Source of the DNA: Streptomyces prunicolor NBRC 13075
GTDB taxonomy: Bacteria > Actinomycetota > Actinomycetes > Streptomycetales > Streptomycetaceae
Length of the DNA: 64,000 bases
Direction of reading: 5' to 3'
NCBI RefSeq assembly: GCF_000367365.1
Contig: NZ_BARF01000005.1
Span: forward strand, 1-64,000
In this document: positions 39,015 to 46,363 of the stretch, piece by piece
Numbering within the stretch: the first letter of the stretch is position 1
How the letters are laid out: every line of letters starts with the position of its first letter
The notes under the pieces: generated by a model
The model's database searches: none
What the model saw: the letters and a program-made list of their open reading frames with translations, nothing else
Told to the model about the DNA's origin: nothing
Position numbers and translations under genes: made by a program

Positions 39015-40057
39015 GTGCCGGACTCCGGGCTATCTTTGCGCGGCAACTCGCCGTAGGACGGCGGAGGTTCGGCTGCCGGGGGAGTCTCCTTCGCGTGCAG
39101 GATGGCCGCCATGCGTTCGGCGATGAGCTGGTGGGGCTCTGCGAGTTGGTAGTCCTCCAGCCGTTTGCCGTCCAGCGCCTGGTCGATCAAGTGCAGTTGG
39201 TTCTTGACCAGTTCCGCCTCTTCGGTGCGGAGGTGTTCCATGACCACCTGGGTGTCCTCGGGGTGTGCGGCCAGGTGCAGGGCGAGGGCGGCCGTTCGGC
39301 TCCTGGCCAGTTGAGCGTCGTAGAACTCGATCTTCTCGGCCAGCCGTGCCGTCTCGAACCGGGCGCGGAGCGTGGCGGCCCGGTGTTCCGGCTCGGCGGC
39401 TTCCCAGTCGTGTCGGGCGGTCCGCAGGCGGGCCTGGTGCGAGCGTTCGGTGGCGTCGCGCCGTAGCCGTACGAAACAGGTGACCTCCAGACCCGCGGTC
39501 GCGCCGACGGGTGAGGCAGCCTCCACCGCGCTGCGTACGGCCTCCTCGGCGGCGGGGCTGTCCTCGATGGGGTGGCTCCGGCTCGCCGCGCGGAAGACGG
39601 GCAGGAGGCGGCGGCTGACGAGGCCGGGCACATCGCGCTCCTGGCTCGCGACGAACAGGTCCGGCCGTATGACGCGCCAGGTGATGTCGGCGGTGGCCTC
39701 GAACTCGGAGGCGTCGTCCCGACTGGGCAGGGGCACGTTCAGCCGGAAGGTGTGGGTGTCCGTGTTCACCTCGTACAGGGCCACGCAGCCTCGTACGGAG
39801 GTGGGCCGCTCGGGAGGCAGGAACGCCCGGTACGACCCCTTCCGGGTGACGAGGACCAGCGCGTGATCGACACGTCCCGTGAAGCGTCGGTTGCCGAGGC
39901 GGAAGCGGGGGAGCTGCCAGACGGTCCGGACGGGGTCCGCGTCGTCGTGACCCGGCATGGAGGGCTCGGGCCGCTGAAGGAACCAGTCGAGCCGTTCGTC
40001 CTGCGCGGCGTCCTCAGGCCGCTCGGCGTGCGCGGGCTGTGGGTCGGGGTGTTCCAT
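39011..40057 (-). CDS. 348-aa cytosolic protein of the cyclase cluster, possibly SPFH-like
   Basis: Residues ~45-210 are mostly beta (RFLGNRRFTGRVDHALVLVT, FRLNVPLPSRDDASEFEATA, DITWRVIRPDLFV), and a long charged helical region (~215-310, Arg/Glu/Ala-rich) follows. A beta domain with the DITWRV strand followed by coiled helix recalls band-7/SPFH proteins, but there is no membrane anchor, so this is a weak suggestion. The tail is Pro-rich. AAGGAGG precedes the ATG at 40057. It overlaps the PycTM gene by 4 nt, hence tight coupling. Confidence 0.6.
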   Translation of the reverse strand: MEHPDPQPAHAERPEDAAQDERLDWFLQRPEPSMPGHDDADPVRTVWQLPRFRLGNRRFTGRVDHALVLVTRKGSYRAFLPPERPTSVRGCVALYEVNTDTHTFRLNVPLPSRDDASEFEATADITWRVIRPDLFVASQERDVPGLVSRRLLPVFRAASRSHPIEDSPAAEEAVRSAVEAASPVGATAGLEVTCFVRLRRDATERSHQARLRTARHDWEAAEPEHRAATLRARFETARLAEKIEFYDAQLARSRTAALALHLAAHPEDTQVVMEHLRTEEAELVKNQLHLIDQALDGKRLEDYQLAEPHQLIAERMAAILHAKETPPAAEPPPSYGELPRKDSPESGT

Positions 40058-40099
40058 GGTCGACCTCCTTGATGTGTTTCGGCTCTCCAGGTCTGGGGA

Positions 40100-42253
40100 T
40101 CAGCGGGTGGTGATACGCGCCAGCAGCCGCTCCGCCACCGGCGAGGCGTGCTTCGTGGCGTCGCGGACCGTGCGCAGCAGATGGCTGATGCGCCGACGGT
40201 TGGTCGGCTGGGCGGCGAGGGCGGGCAGCAGCGAGGTGAGGGCCGCCTCGGACGCCGGGTCGGCGCCGGCCGTGAGCACCCAGCCGCGCAGAATGCGCAG
40301 GGCTTCGGACGTGCTCGCGCGATCGGTCAGCGCCGCCTCGAAGAACCCGACCAGGTGCCGGGCGATGGTGTCGTCGACGGCCGCGGCGGCCTCCGCGTAC
40401 CAGTCGAGGACGATGGGGCGGCCGGTGTGCTCGTCGGACTGTTTGCAGGCCTGGAGGAAGGCGAGCAGCGCGTGTGCACGCAGCGCGCGGTCGTCGGCGA
40501 GGCGCTCGGCGAGGGCGCTCAGTACGGGATCCCGTACTGCGAGGAGCAGGAGTTCGAGTGCGTCGGCGAACTGGTGGGTCTCTTCCTTCGCGTACTCCGC
40601 GGCTTCCTCCTCGGTGTCCTCCGGATCGTCGTGGGGGCGCGGTCGGTGGATGGCGTCCAGCAGGGCGTCCAGGGCGCGTTCGTAGTGCACCGGGCCCAGC
40701 AGGCCGTACGCGCGGATGGCGGTCCAGCGGCGGCCTTCGAGCTCGCCGTAGTCCTCGGTGCACCAGTCGTGGAGGATCTTGAGGACGGTGGGCACCGACA
40801 GCAGCTGGGCCATGGTCAGTGCGTTGGCCGCCGTCAGCCATGAGCCGAAGTGGTCGTCGTCCGCCCACGGCTCGATGAGGAGCGCCATGGCCGACGACAG
40901 ATCGGCCTGTGCGAGCAGAGCGGTCGCCGAGGCCGCCCGGGTCCGTACCAGGGGACGGCCGTCGTCCGCGAGATCCTGGATCCACTCGACAAGGGCCGGG
41001 CGTGCGGACGGATGGAGGTTCCACACCTGTTCCAGGAGGACCCGGGCCGTGTCCTCCTCCCGGAACTGGGCGAAGTACCTGCCGATGAGAGGACCCCACT
41101 CGGTGACCTCGGTGCCGACGTAGCCCCGGGCCTGGGCCAGGCCGAGCCGCTGTTCGCGGGAGCTGCCGAAGACCGGGATGACGGCCGGCTCGCGGGGGTT
41201 GGCCGTGCGCTGCAGCTCTGTGTAGAGCGTGTCGGCGCACTCGGCAGCGACCGCGTATGGGGCTTTGTCGAAGACGGCGAGCGAGATGAGGAAGGCCTTC
41301 TCGCGCAGGTGCCGCTCGCTGTCGGTGAGCCAGGCGGAGACCTGGGCCGCCACGGCCGCCTTGCCGTAGGCGGCGAGCGTCTCCTCGTTGGTCTCCCCGC
41401 GGTGGAGGGCGACGAGCTGCTCCGCGAACTGCTCGATCTCGCCCGGCTGTTGGTGCCGGGCGAGGAATTCCTTCACCGGGGCCAGCCCGCACAGCCCGGC
41501 CCACGCCTCCTCACCGGTGCGTGGGGTCACGTGGGAGCGCAGCATGTCCTCGGCCACCGGCGGCTCCCAGCGGACGTACGGTACGTCCTCCAGGGCCGCC
41601 GACGGCTCGACCGTTATCACCAGGTGGCCGTCGGCGTGTTCCAGGCGCTCGCGCAGGCCCAGCAGGTGCGGCTCGCGCAGGGGATGGCTTCGGCTGGTGG
41701 TCAGGTTGAGCAGCAGGTAACCGGCCGCCCCGTCCAACTGCTCGGGCAGGGCCGTGAGAGAGCCGGGCGGGTCGAGGATGCGCATGGGCGCGATGCCGAG
41801 GGCGCGGAGCAGCATCAGCGCGGCCGAGCGGCGGCCGGTGCCCCGGCCGCCGGACAGGACGACGACCCGGTCGCCGCGCTTTAGCCGGGCCAGCGCCTCG
41901 TCGAAGCTCGGGCAGCCGTGGAAGACCTGCGCCAGTTCGTCGGCCTCGTCCGTGCGCACCTCTCCGGAGAGGTGCTCGGAACGCTGGTACGGGAGGCCGA
42001 AGTTATAGTTCACGTTGCCCTTCACCAGGCCACCGGTGGGACCGTACTGGTCGCGGGCGATGTCCGTGGCGGTCCGGGCAAGCGGGGTGACGAACTCGGG
42101 GCCGTGGGCGATCAGGGCCCGGCGGGCGGCCCAGGCCTCCTGCCGCTGCTGTTCCTGAGCGTCGGCCGTCTCGTCCTGCTTCTTCTGCTCGCCGTCCGCG
42201 GGTGCTCCGCCGGCAGGTGCCGCGGTGCCCGCCGACGCCTCGTCCTGGCTCAT
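40100..42253 (-). CDS. Large P-loop protein with N-terminal YGPxGG motif (cyclase partner)
   Basis: A 717-aa protein. Residues 1-50 are disordered (Ala/Gly/Gln-rich). Residues 67-86 hold RDQYGPTGG and KGNVNYNFG, the same pattern as the cyclase C-terminus. A P-loop domain follows with strand VVVLSGGRGTGRRSAA (130-145); the Walker A Lys is replaced by Arg. LLLNLT and VITVEP may be Walker B and sensor strands. The C-terminal ~400 residues are alpha-helical, possibly HEAT- or TPR-like (VWNLHPSARPALVEWIQDLA). ATG at 42253 overlaps the cyclase stop (ATGA). The layout, short motif plus NTPase plus helical repeats, resembles bacterial STAND/NLR-like proteins; this is inference. Confidence 0.75.
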   Translation of the reverse strand: MSQDEASAGTAAPAGGAPADGEQKKQDETADAQEQQRQEAWAARRALIAHGPEFVTPLARTATDIARDQYGPTGGLVKGNVNYNFGLPYQRSEHLSGEVRTDEADELAQVFHGCPSFDEALARLKRGDRVVVLSGGRGTGRRSAALMLLRALGIAPMRILDPPGSLTALPEQLDGAAGYLLLNLTTSRSHPLREPHLLGLRERLEHADGHLVITVEPSAALEDVPYVRWEPPVAEDMLRSHVTPRTGEEAWAGLCGLAPVKEFLARHQQPGEIEQFAEQLVALHRGETNEETLAAYGKAAVAAQVSAWLTDSERHLREKAFLISLAVFDKAPYAVAAECADTLYTELQRTANPREPAVIPVFGSSREQRLGLAQARGYVGTEVTEWGPLIGRYFAQFREEDTARVLLEQVWNLHPSARPALVEWIQDLADDGRPLVRTRAASATALLAQADLSSAMALLIEPWADDDHFGSWLTAANALTMAQLLSVPTVLKILHDWCTEDYGELEGRRWTAIRAYGLLGPVHYERALDALLDAIHRPRPHDDPEDTEEEAAEYAKEETHQFADALELLLLAVRDPVLSALAERLADDRALRAHALLAFLQACKQSDEHTGRPIVLDWYAEAAAAVDDTIARHLVGFFEAALTDRASTSEALRILRGWVLTAGADPASEAALTSLLPALAAQPTNRRRISHLLRTVRDATKHASPVAERLLARITTR

Positions 42254-42993
42254 GTGCGCTCGCCGCCTTCCGACCGGCCGAACGTGAAGTTGAGATCGCC
42301 TTGGGTCGTGCCGCCGCTGGGGCCGTAGTGGTCGCGTCCGACGTGGACCTCGTTGTGCTGGGCGGGCGGGAGTCCACCGGCCGCGTCCGGGAGCGCGGAG
42401 GCGCCTGTGGAGGAGCCGGGCGCGCGAGGCGTCCCGTGGACCCAAGCCACCGTCGGCCCTTCCTTCGTCTCCACCGTGATCCGGTGGAAGTCCTCCGGGC
42501 GGACACCCAGTGGGCCATTGCGTACGACCCCGTCGTAGACGCCGTCGGACGTGCACAGGACGCAGTCCTCGCCGCGGTCCTTCAGCGCGTCGCGCAGCGG
42601 ATCGGAGTTCAGCAGCCGCACCGCGTGGTTGAGGTCCCGGCCGACCCAGCCGCCGAGCTCGTCGATGGCGACGTAGCCGGCGGAGAGCACGATGCGCAGC
42701 CGCATCCGCGTGCTGTCGGCGATCAGCCGGTTCTTGCTGTGCAGAAGCGCCGGGGTCTCCGTCAGGAGGGTCTTTGTCAGTGTCGGCACGGAGACCCCGG
42801 TGTCGATGAGTTCCATCACGGAGTCGCCGCGGTCCGCGCGCAGCCGGGACGTCTCGTCGACGTCGGCCGCGAGGAGTGTGGCGTCGACGACGTCGTAGAG
42901 AACTCGGCGCAGGTATGCCTGCTCCACGTTGTCGCGTTTGCCGAATTGTTCGATGTCGAAGAGAAGGATCGTTCGGTACACGGGGTCGGTCAT
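42250..42993 (-). CDS. Class III nucleotidyl cyclase with C-terminal YGPxGG motif (PycC-like)
   Basis: A 247-aa soluble protein. The cyclase domain (~5-185) has the first metal Asp in LLFDIEQFG (D13), the second in DRGDSVMEL (D58), and transition-state Asn/Arg in VGRDLNHAVRLL (N122, R126), so it looks active. Positions that hold purine-recognising Lys in adenylyl cyclases (4 and 6 before D58) are Ala and Leu, so the base may not be adenine. A Gly/Ser/Ala linker (~188-215) ends in HVGRDHYGPSGG and GDLNFTFG (217-239). It is translationally coupled to the P-loop gene. Confidence 0.85.
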   Translation of the reverse strand: MTDPVYRTILLFDIEQFGKRDNVEQAYLRRVLYDVVDATLLAADVDETSRLRADRGDSVMELIDTGVSVPTLTKTLLTETPALLHSKNRLIADSTRMRLRIVLSAGYVAIDELGGWVGRDLNHAVRLLNSDPLRDALKDRGEDCVLCTSDGVYDGVVRNGPLGVRPEDFHRITVETKEGPTVAWVHGTPRAPGSSTGASALPDAAGGLPPAQHNEVHVGRDHYGPSGGTTQGDLNFTFGRSEGGERT

Positions 42994-43123
42994 GGTCGCC
43001 TCTCGCGAGTCGGACGGTTGCCCAGCACGATGGCGGGTCCGGGACGCGCGGCAGAGGACCGATGACACGGAGGAACTGTGACCGTGTGCACAGACGGCCA
43101 CCTGACCTTGTGCGGTCGTACGG

Positions 43124-43840
43124 TCAGGTGGGGTGGCCGCCGACGATACGGCGCAGCACGTCGGGGCGGAGGACGACGATGCGACGGCGCTCGGTGGTGA
43201 CGACCTTTCGGGTACGCAACTCCCTGAGCAGCCGGGCCACGGCCTCACGGGACGAGCCGACCGAGCCGGCGAACTCCTGCTGGCTGAGGCCGATGGTAAG
43301 TTCTATGCCCTCGTCGGTGCGGTGGCCGTGGGTACGGACGAGTTCGAGCAGAAGGACGGCCAGCCGCTCACGCACGGTGAGGGCCGCCCATTCGAGTCTG
43401 CGGCGATCGGTCGACCGTTGCCGGTCGGTGGCGAGGCCGAGCAGATGAAGTGCCACCCGGGGATGGTCGGCGAGGAAGTTGGTGAAACGACTCTGCTCGA
43501 TGACCACGGCCTCGATCGGTTCCAGGGCGGTGACGGTCGCCGAGCGCTGGCGTCGGCTGAGGGCCGCGCCTTCGCCGACGATGTCACCCGGTCCGCGCAG
43601 GGCAAGGAGGGCCTCGTATCCGTTGGCGGCGATCGCCGTGACCTTGGTCCAGCCGTGCAGGATCAGCAGGACGTGGGCGGACGGTTCATCCTGGCGCAGG
43701 ATGACGTTTCTCGCCTGATAGCGCAGCGGCCGGCCGACGGCGAGGAGACCGATCCGGTCGTCTTTCTCCAGCCGGGCGAGGAATGGCACCCGATCGTCGA
43801 AACCGTCGTCGTCCCACGCGTGCGTCTGGCCCCCGACCAT
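43124..43840 (-). CDS. Crp/Fnr-family cyclic-nucleotide-sensing regulator
   Basis: A 238-aa protein. The N-terminal cNMP-binding domain has RNVILRQDEPSAHVLLILHG and a phosphate-binding cassette GEGAALSRRQRSATV (E90, R99, S100), intact by comparison with E. coli CRP. A C-terminal winged HTH (TIGLSQQEFAGSVGSSREAV, ARLLRELRTRKVV) follows. ATG at 43840 is the best start for family length. It is the first gene of the leftward cluster, 130 nt before the cyclase gene, so it probably reads the cyclase product or cAMP and controls the operon. Confidence 0.87.
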   Translation of the reverse strand: MVGGQTHAWDDDGFDDRVPFLARLEKDDRIGLLAVGRPLRYQARNVILRQDEPSAHVLLILHGWTKVTAIAANGYEALLALRGPGDIVGEGAALSRRQRSATVTALEPIEAVVIEQSRFTNFLADHPRVALHLLGLATDRQRSTDRRRLEWAALTVRERLAVLLLELVRTHGHRTDEGIELTIGLSQQEFAGSVGSSREAVARLLRELRTRKVVTTERRRIVVLRPDVLRRIVGGHPT

Positions 43841-44045
43841 CCCGCTGCCCCCGTGTTCACCTGCGCCGATGTCATTGGCTTCGCAACCAGTCAACCTACT
43901 TGAAGGGGACGTGCGGGAAACGAGCGACAACCGGCCATCGTGGCCGAATGGCCGTCCTCCGTCGTTGTGGGGGGAACCCGTGCCGTTTTCGGTGCGTTGG
44001 AGCATCATGGAGGCATTCGGTCTCCGGCGCCGGGGGAGGTGTTCC

Positions 44046-44603
44046 GTGTCGTACCCGACACCGTGGCAGGGGCAGTGGCCAGGACCGCACCAGCCGTCGC
44101 CGGCCCAGGCCGGGGCGTCGATGCTGGCCGCGACCGCGGACCGGGAGCGCGCGGTGGACGTGCTCCGGGCCGGTTTCGCCGAGGGCCGGCTGCGCGAGGA
44201 CGAGCTGGAGAAGCGGGTCGCCCGGGCCTACGGCGCCCGTACGGTGGGCGAGTTGATGCTGCTGGTCGCCGATCTGCCCCAGGGCCCACAGGTGGCGCCC
44301 GTCCTCCAGGGGCCGCCGCCGGGTTTCCGGCCGGTGCCGCCGACGTTCCTGCCGCCCCGGGTGCCACCGACCAACGGCAAGGCGGTCGGCTCGCTGGTCT
44401 GCGGCCTCCTCATCGTGCCGACGCTGGGCCTCACCGGCATCCCCGCGGTGATCCTCGGCCACACCGCCCGCGCCGAGATACAGCGAACCGACGAGGGCGG
44501 CGACGGCCTCGCCCTGACCGGCCTGATCTTCGGCTGGCTCGCGGTGACGGGCTGGGCACTGATGCTGCTCCTGATGATCGCGGCGACGGCGAGCTCGACG
44601 TGA
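44046..44603 (+). CDS. DUF1707 and DUF4190 membrane protein
   Basis: A 185-aa protein. After a Pro/Gln-rich start comes a DUF1707 segment (ATADRERAVDVLRAGFAEGR, LREDELEKRVARAY, ARTVGELMLLVADLP), a Pro-rich linker and a DUF4190-type TM pair (AVGSLVCGLLIVPTLGLTGI and LIFGWLAVTGWALMLLLMI). Such proteins are common in Streptomyces and unexplained. GTG at 44046 has GGAGG 6 nt upstream. It is divergent from the Crp/Fnr gene. Confidence 0.82.
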   Translation: MSYPTPWQGQWPGPHQPSPAQAGASMLAATADRERAVDVLRAGFAEGRLREDELEKRVARAYGARTVGELMLLVADLPQGPQVAPVLQGPPPGFRPVPPTFLPPRVPPTNGKAVGSLVCGLLIVPTLGLTGIPAVILGHTARAEIQRTDEGGDGLALTGLIFGWLAVTGWALMLLLMIAATASST

Positions 44604-44636
44604 CGCCTCCCGCTGAGGGTGACCGGGGGCTCCGGG

Positions 44637-44778
44637 CGAGGTCCCGGGCGAGGCCCTCGTCCGAGGGTGCCGGCCGAGGGCTCCAGTTGAGGGCGCCGTT
44701 CGAGGGTTCCAGCTGAGGGCGCTGCCCGAGGGCTCAGTCTGAGGGCCGGGTCTGAGGGTTCGGTCTGAGGGCCCCGCA
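44637..44778. repeat. 13-bp degenerate tandem repeat, 11 copies
   Basis: Units of the form YGAGGGNNCCNNY follow one another from 44637 to 44778; ten are exactly 13 bp and the first is 12 bp. It begins 34 bp after the DUF1707 gene. Confidence 0.85.
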
Positions 44779-45123
44779 TCGCAGATCCGAGTGCCTCGCG
44801 CTGTGAGGCCGAGGAGCGCGTGTCGCAGCTCCGGGGGCTCCGCGATGCGGAAGTGAGACCTCCGTGCCGTAGGCCTGCCTCCTCTGTGCCGTGGGCCTGA
44901 GGGCTCCGTGCCGTAGACCTGCCTGCTCCGTGCCGTAGGCCCGAGTCCTCCGCGTTGCAGAGCCGAGGACCTCGCGCCGCAGGGATCCGAGTGCTCCGCG
45001 CTGTGGACCCGACGGCCCCGCGCACTGGATCCGAGTGCTCCGCGTCGTACGGCTGAAGGCCCCGTGCCGTGGATCTGAGGACCTCGTGTCGCAGCTCCGA
45101 GTCCTCCGCCCCGCGGATCCGGG
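44770..45123. repeat. 22-bp degenerate tandem repeat, 16 copies
   Basis: Consensus NNCTCCGYGYYGYRGRYCCG plus AG; fifteen units are 22 bp and one is 24 bp. It directly follows and slightly overlaps the 13-bp array and ends 132 bp before the str operon promoter. Together they fill most of the 875-bp gap 44604-45478. No start codon with a ribosome site, no protein-like codon pattern and no other gene is evident there. Confidence 0.9.
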
Positions 45124-45255
45124 AGCCCCGCCCCGTGGGAATCCCCCCCACCCCGCCCCTCCAGACCCACCCCTCCCCGCCGTAGATTCGAAGATCGCGG
45201 ACGGGGCGTGGCTTCGGCATCTTGCGTGTCGAGCCGTGGGTGGCATCCATTTGTT

Positions 45256-45284
45256 TTGACCGCAGCGAATGAGGTAGGTACGCT
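45256..45284 (+). promoter_or_regulatory. str operon (rpsL) promoter
   Basis: TTGACC (45256-45261), 17-bp spacer, TACGCT (45279-45284): a close SigA-type match, with a leader of about 185 nt before the rpsL GTG. Confidence 0.75.
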
Positions 45285-45478
45285 CAGACCTTGTGCCTGG
45301 GGTGTGCCCTGGCTCTCGTGCGTGCCTTGAACCGCACTAAGGGAGTCGACACCGGCCACCGCGATCTGCGCCCCTTTTGCTTACCGGCGAAAGTCTGCGC
45401 GATCCGACACACCCGACCGCGTGGGTCGGCGATGTTCCAGGTTAGCTTCACCATCGGCACACAGAAACCGGAGAAGTA

Positions 45479-45850
45479 GTGCCTACGATCCAGCAGCTGG
45501 TCCGGAAGGGCCGGCAGGACAAGGTCGAGAAGAACAAGACGCCCGCACTCGAGGGTTCGCCCCAGCGTCGTGGCGTCTGCACGCGTGTGTTCACGACCAC
45601 CCCGAAGAAGCCGAACTCGGCCCTGCGTAAGGTCGCGCGTGTGCGTCTGACCAGCGGGATCGAAGTCACCGCTTACATTCCGGGTGAGGGACACAACCTG
45701 CAGGAGCACTCCATCGTGCTCGTGCGTGGCGGTCGTGTGAAGGACCTGCCCGGTGTTCGCTACAAGATCATCCGCGGTTCGCTCGACACCCAGGGTGTCA
45801 AGAACCGCAAGCAGGCCCGCAGCCGCTACGGCGCCAAGAAGGAGAAGTAG
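45479..45850 (+). CDS. rpsL: Ribosomal protein S12
   Basis: A 123-aa protein of the decoding centre. [19 protein letters not shown] carries the streptomycin-related Lys43 and [14 protein letters not shown] carries Lys88, both wild type, so no rpsL-type streptomycin resistance is expected. GTG start with GGAG about 5 nt upstream. First gene of rpsL-rpsG-fusA-tuf; rpsG follows after 3 nt. Confidence 0.99.
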   Translation: MPTIQQLVRKGRQDKVEKNKTPALEGSPQRRGVCTRVFTTTPKKPNSALRKVARVRLTSGIEVTAYIPGEGHNLQEHSIVLVRGGRVKDLPGVRYKIIRGSLDTQGVKNRKQARSRYGAKKEK

Positions 45851-45853
45851 AAA

Positions 45854-46324
45854 ATGCCTCGTAAGGGCCCCGCCCCGAAGCGCCCGGTCATCATCGACCC
45901 GGTCTACGGTTCTCCTCTTGTCACCTCCCTGATCAACAAGGTGCTGCTGAACGGCAAGCGCTCCACCGCCGAGCGCATCGTGTACGGCGCCATGGAGGGC
46001 CTGCGCGAGAAGACCAGCAACGACCCGGTCATCACGCTGAAGCGCGCGCTGGAGAACATCAAGCCCACGCTTGAGGTCAAGTCCCGCCGAGTCGGCGGTG
46101 CGACGTACCAGGTTCCGATCGAGGTCAAGCCCGGTCGCGCCAACACGCTCGCGCTGCGCTGGCTGGTCGGTTACTCCCGCGCCCGTCGCGAGAAGACCAT
46201 GACCGAGCGTCTGCTCAACGAGCTTCTGGACGCTTCGAACGGCCTCGGTGCGGCCGTCAAGAAGCGCGAGGACACCCACAAGATGGCCGAGTCCAACAAG
46301 GCCTTCGCGCACTACCGCTGGTAG
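45854..46324 (+). CDS. rpsG: Ribosomal protein S7
   Basis: A 156-aa primary 16S rRNA-binding protein of the 30S head: [50 protein letters not shown] and the C-terminal [20 protein letters not shown]. It usually regulates the str operon translationally in other bacteria. Length and context are standard. Confidence 0.99.
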   Translation: MPRKGPAPKRPVIIDPVYGSPLVTSLINKVLLNGKRSTAERIVYGAMEGLREKTSNDPVITLKRALENIKPTLEVKSRRVGGATYQVPIEVKPGRANTLALRWLVGYSRARREKTMTERLLNELLDASNGLGAAVKKREDTHKMAESNKAFAHYRW

Positions 46325-46363
46325 TCGCTACCCACGACGAGACCGAGAGAAGACCGAAGCCTT

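Noticed and set aside
44770..45123. CRISPR array
   Set aside because: Units are contiguous with no unique spacers, are degenerate, and no cas genes are nearby.
43896..45359. Long leftward open frames across the 13-bp and 22-bp repeats
   Set aside because: The 22-bp period cycles through all frames, so a repeat without stops is open in each. No start signal and no protein-like composition are present.
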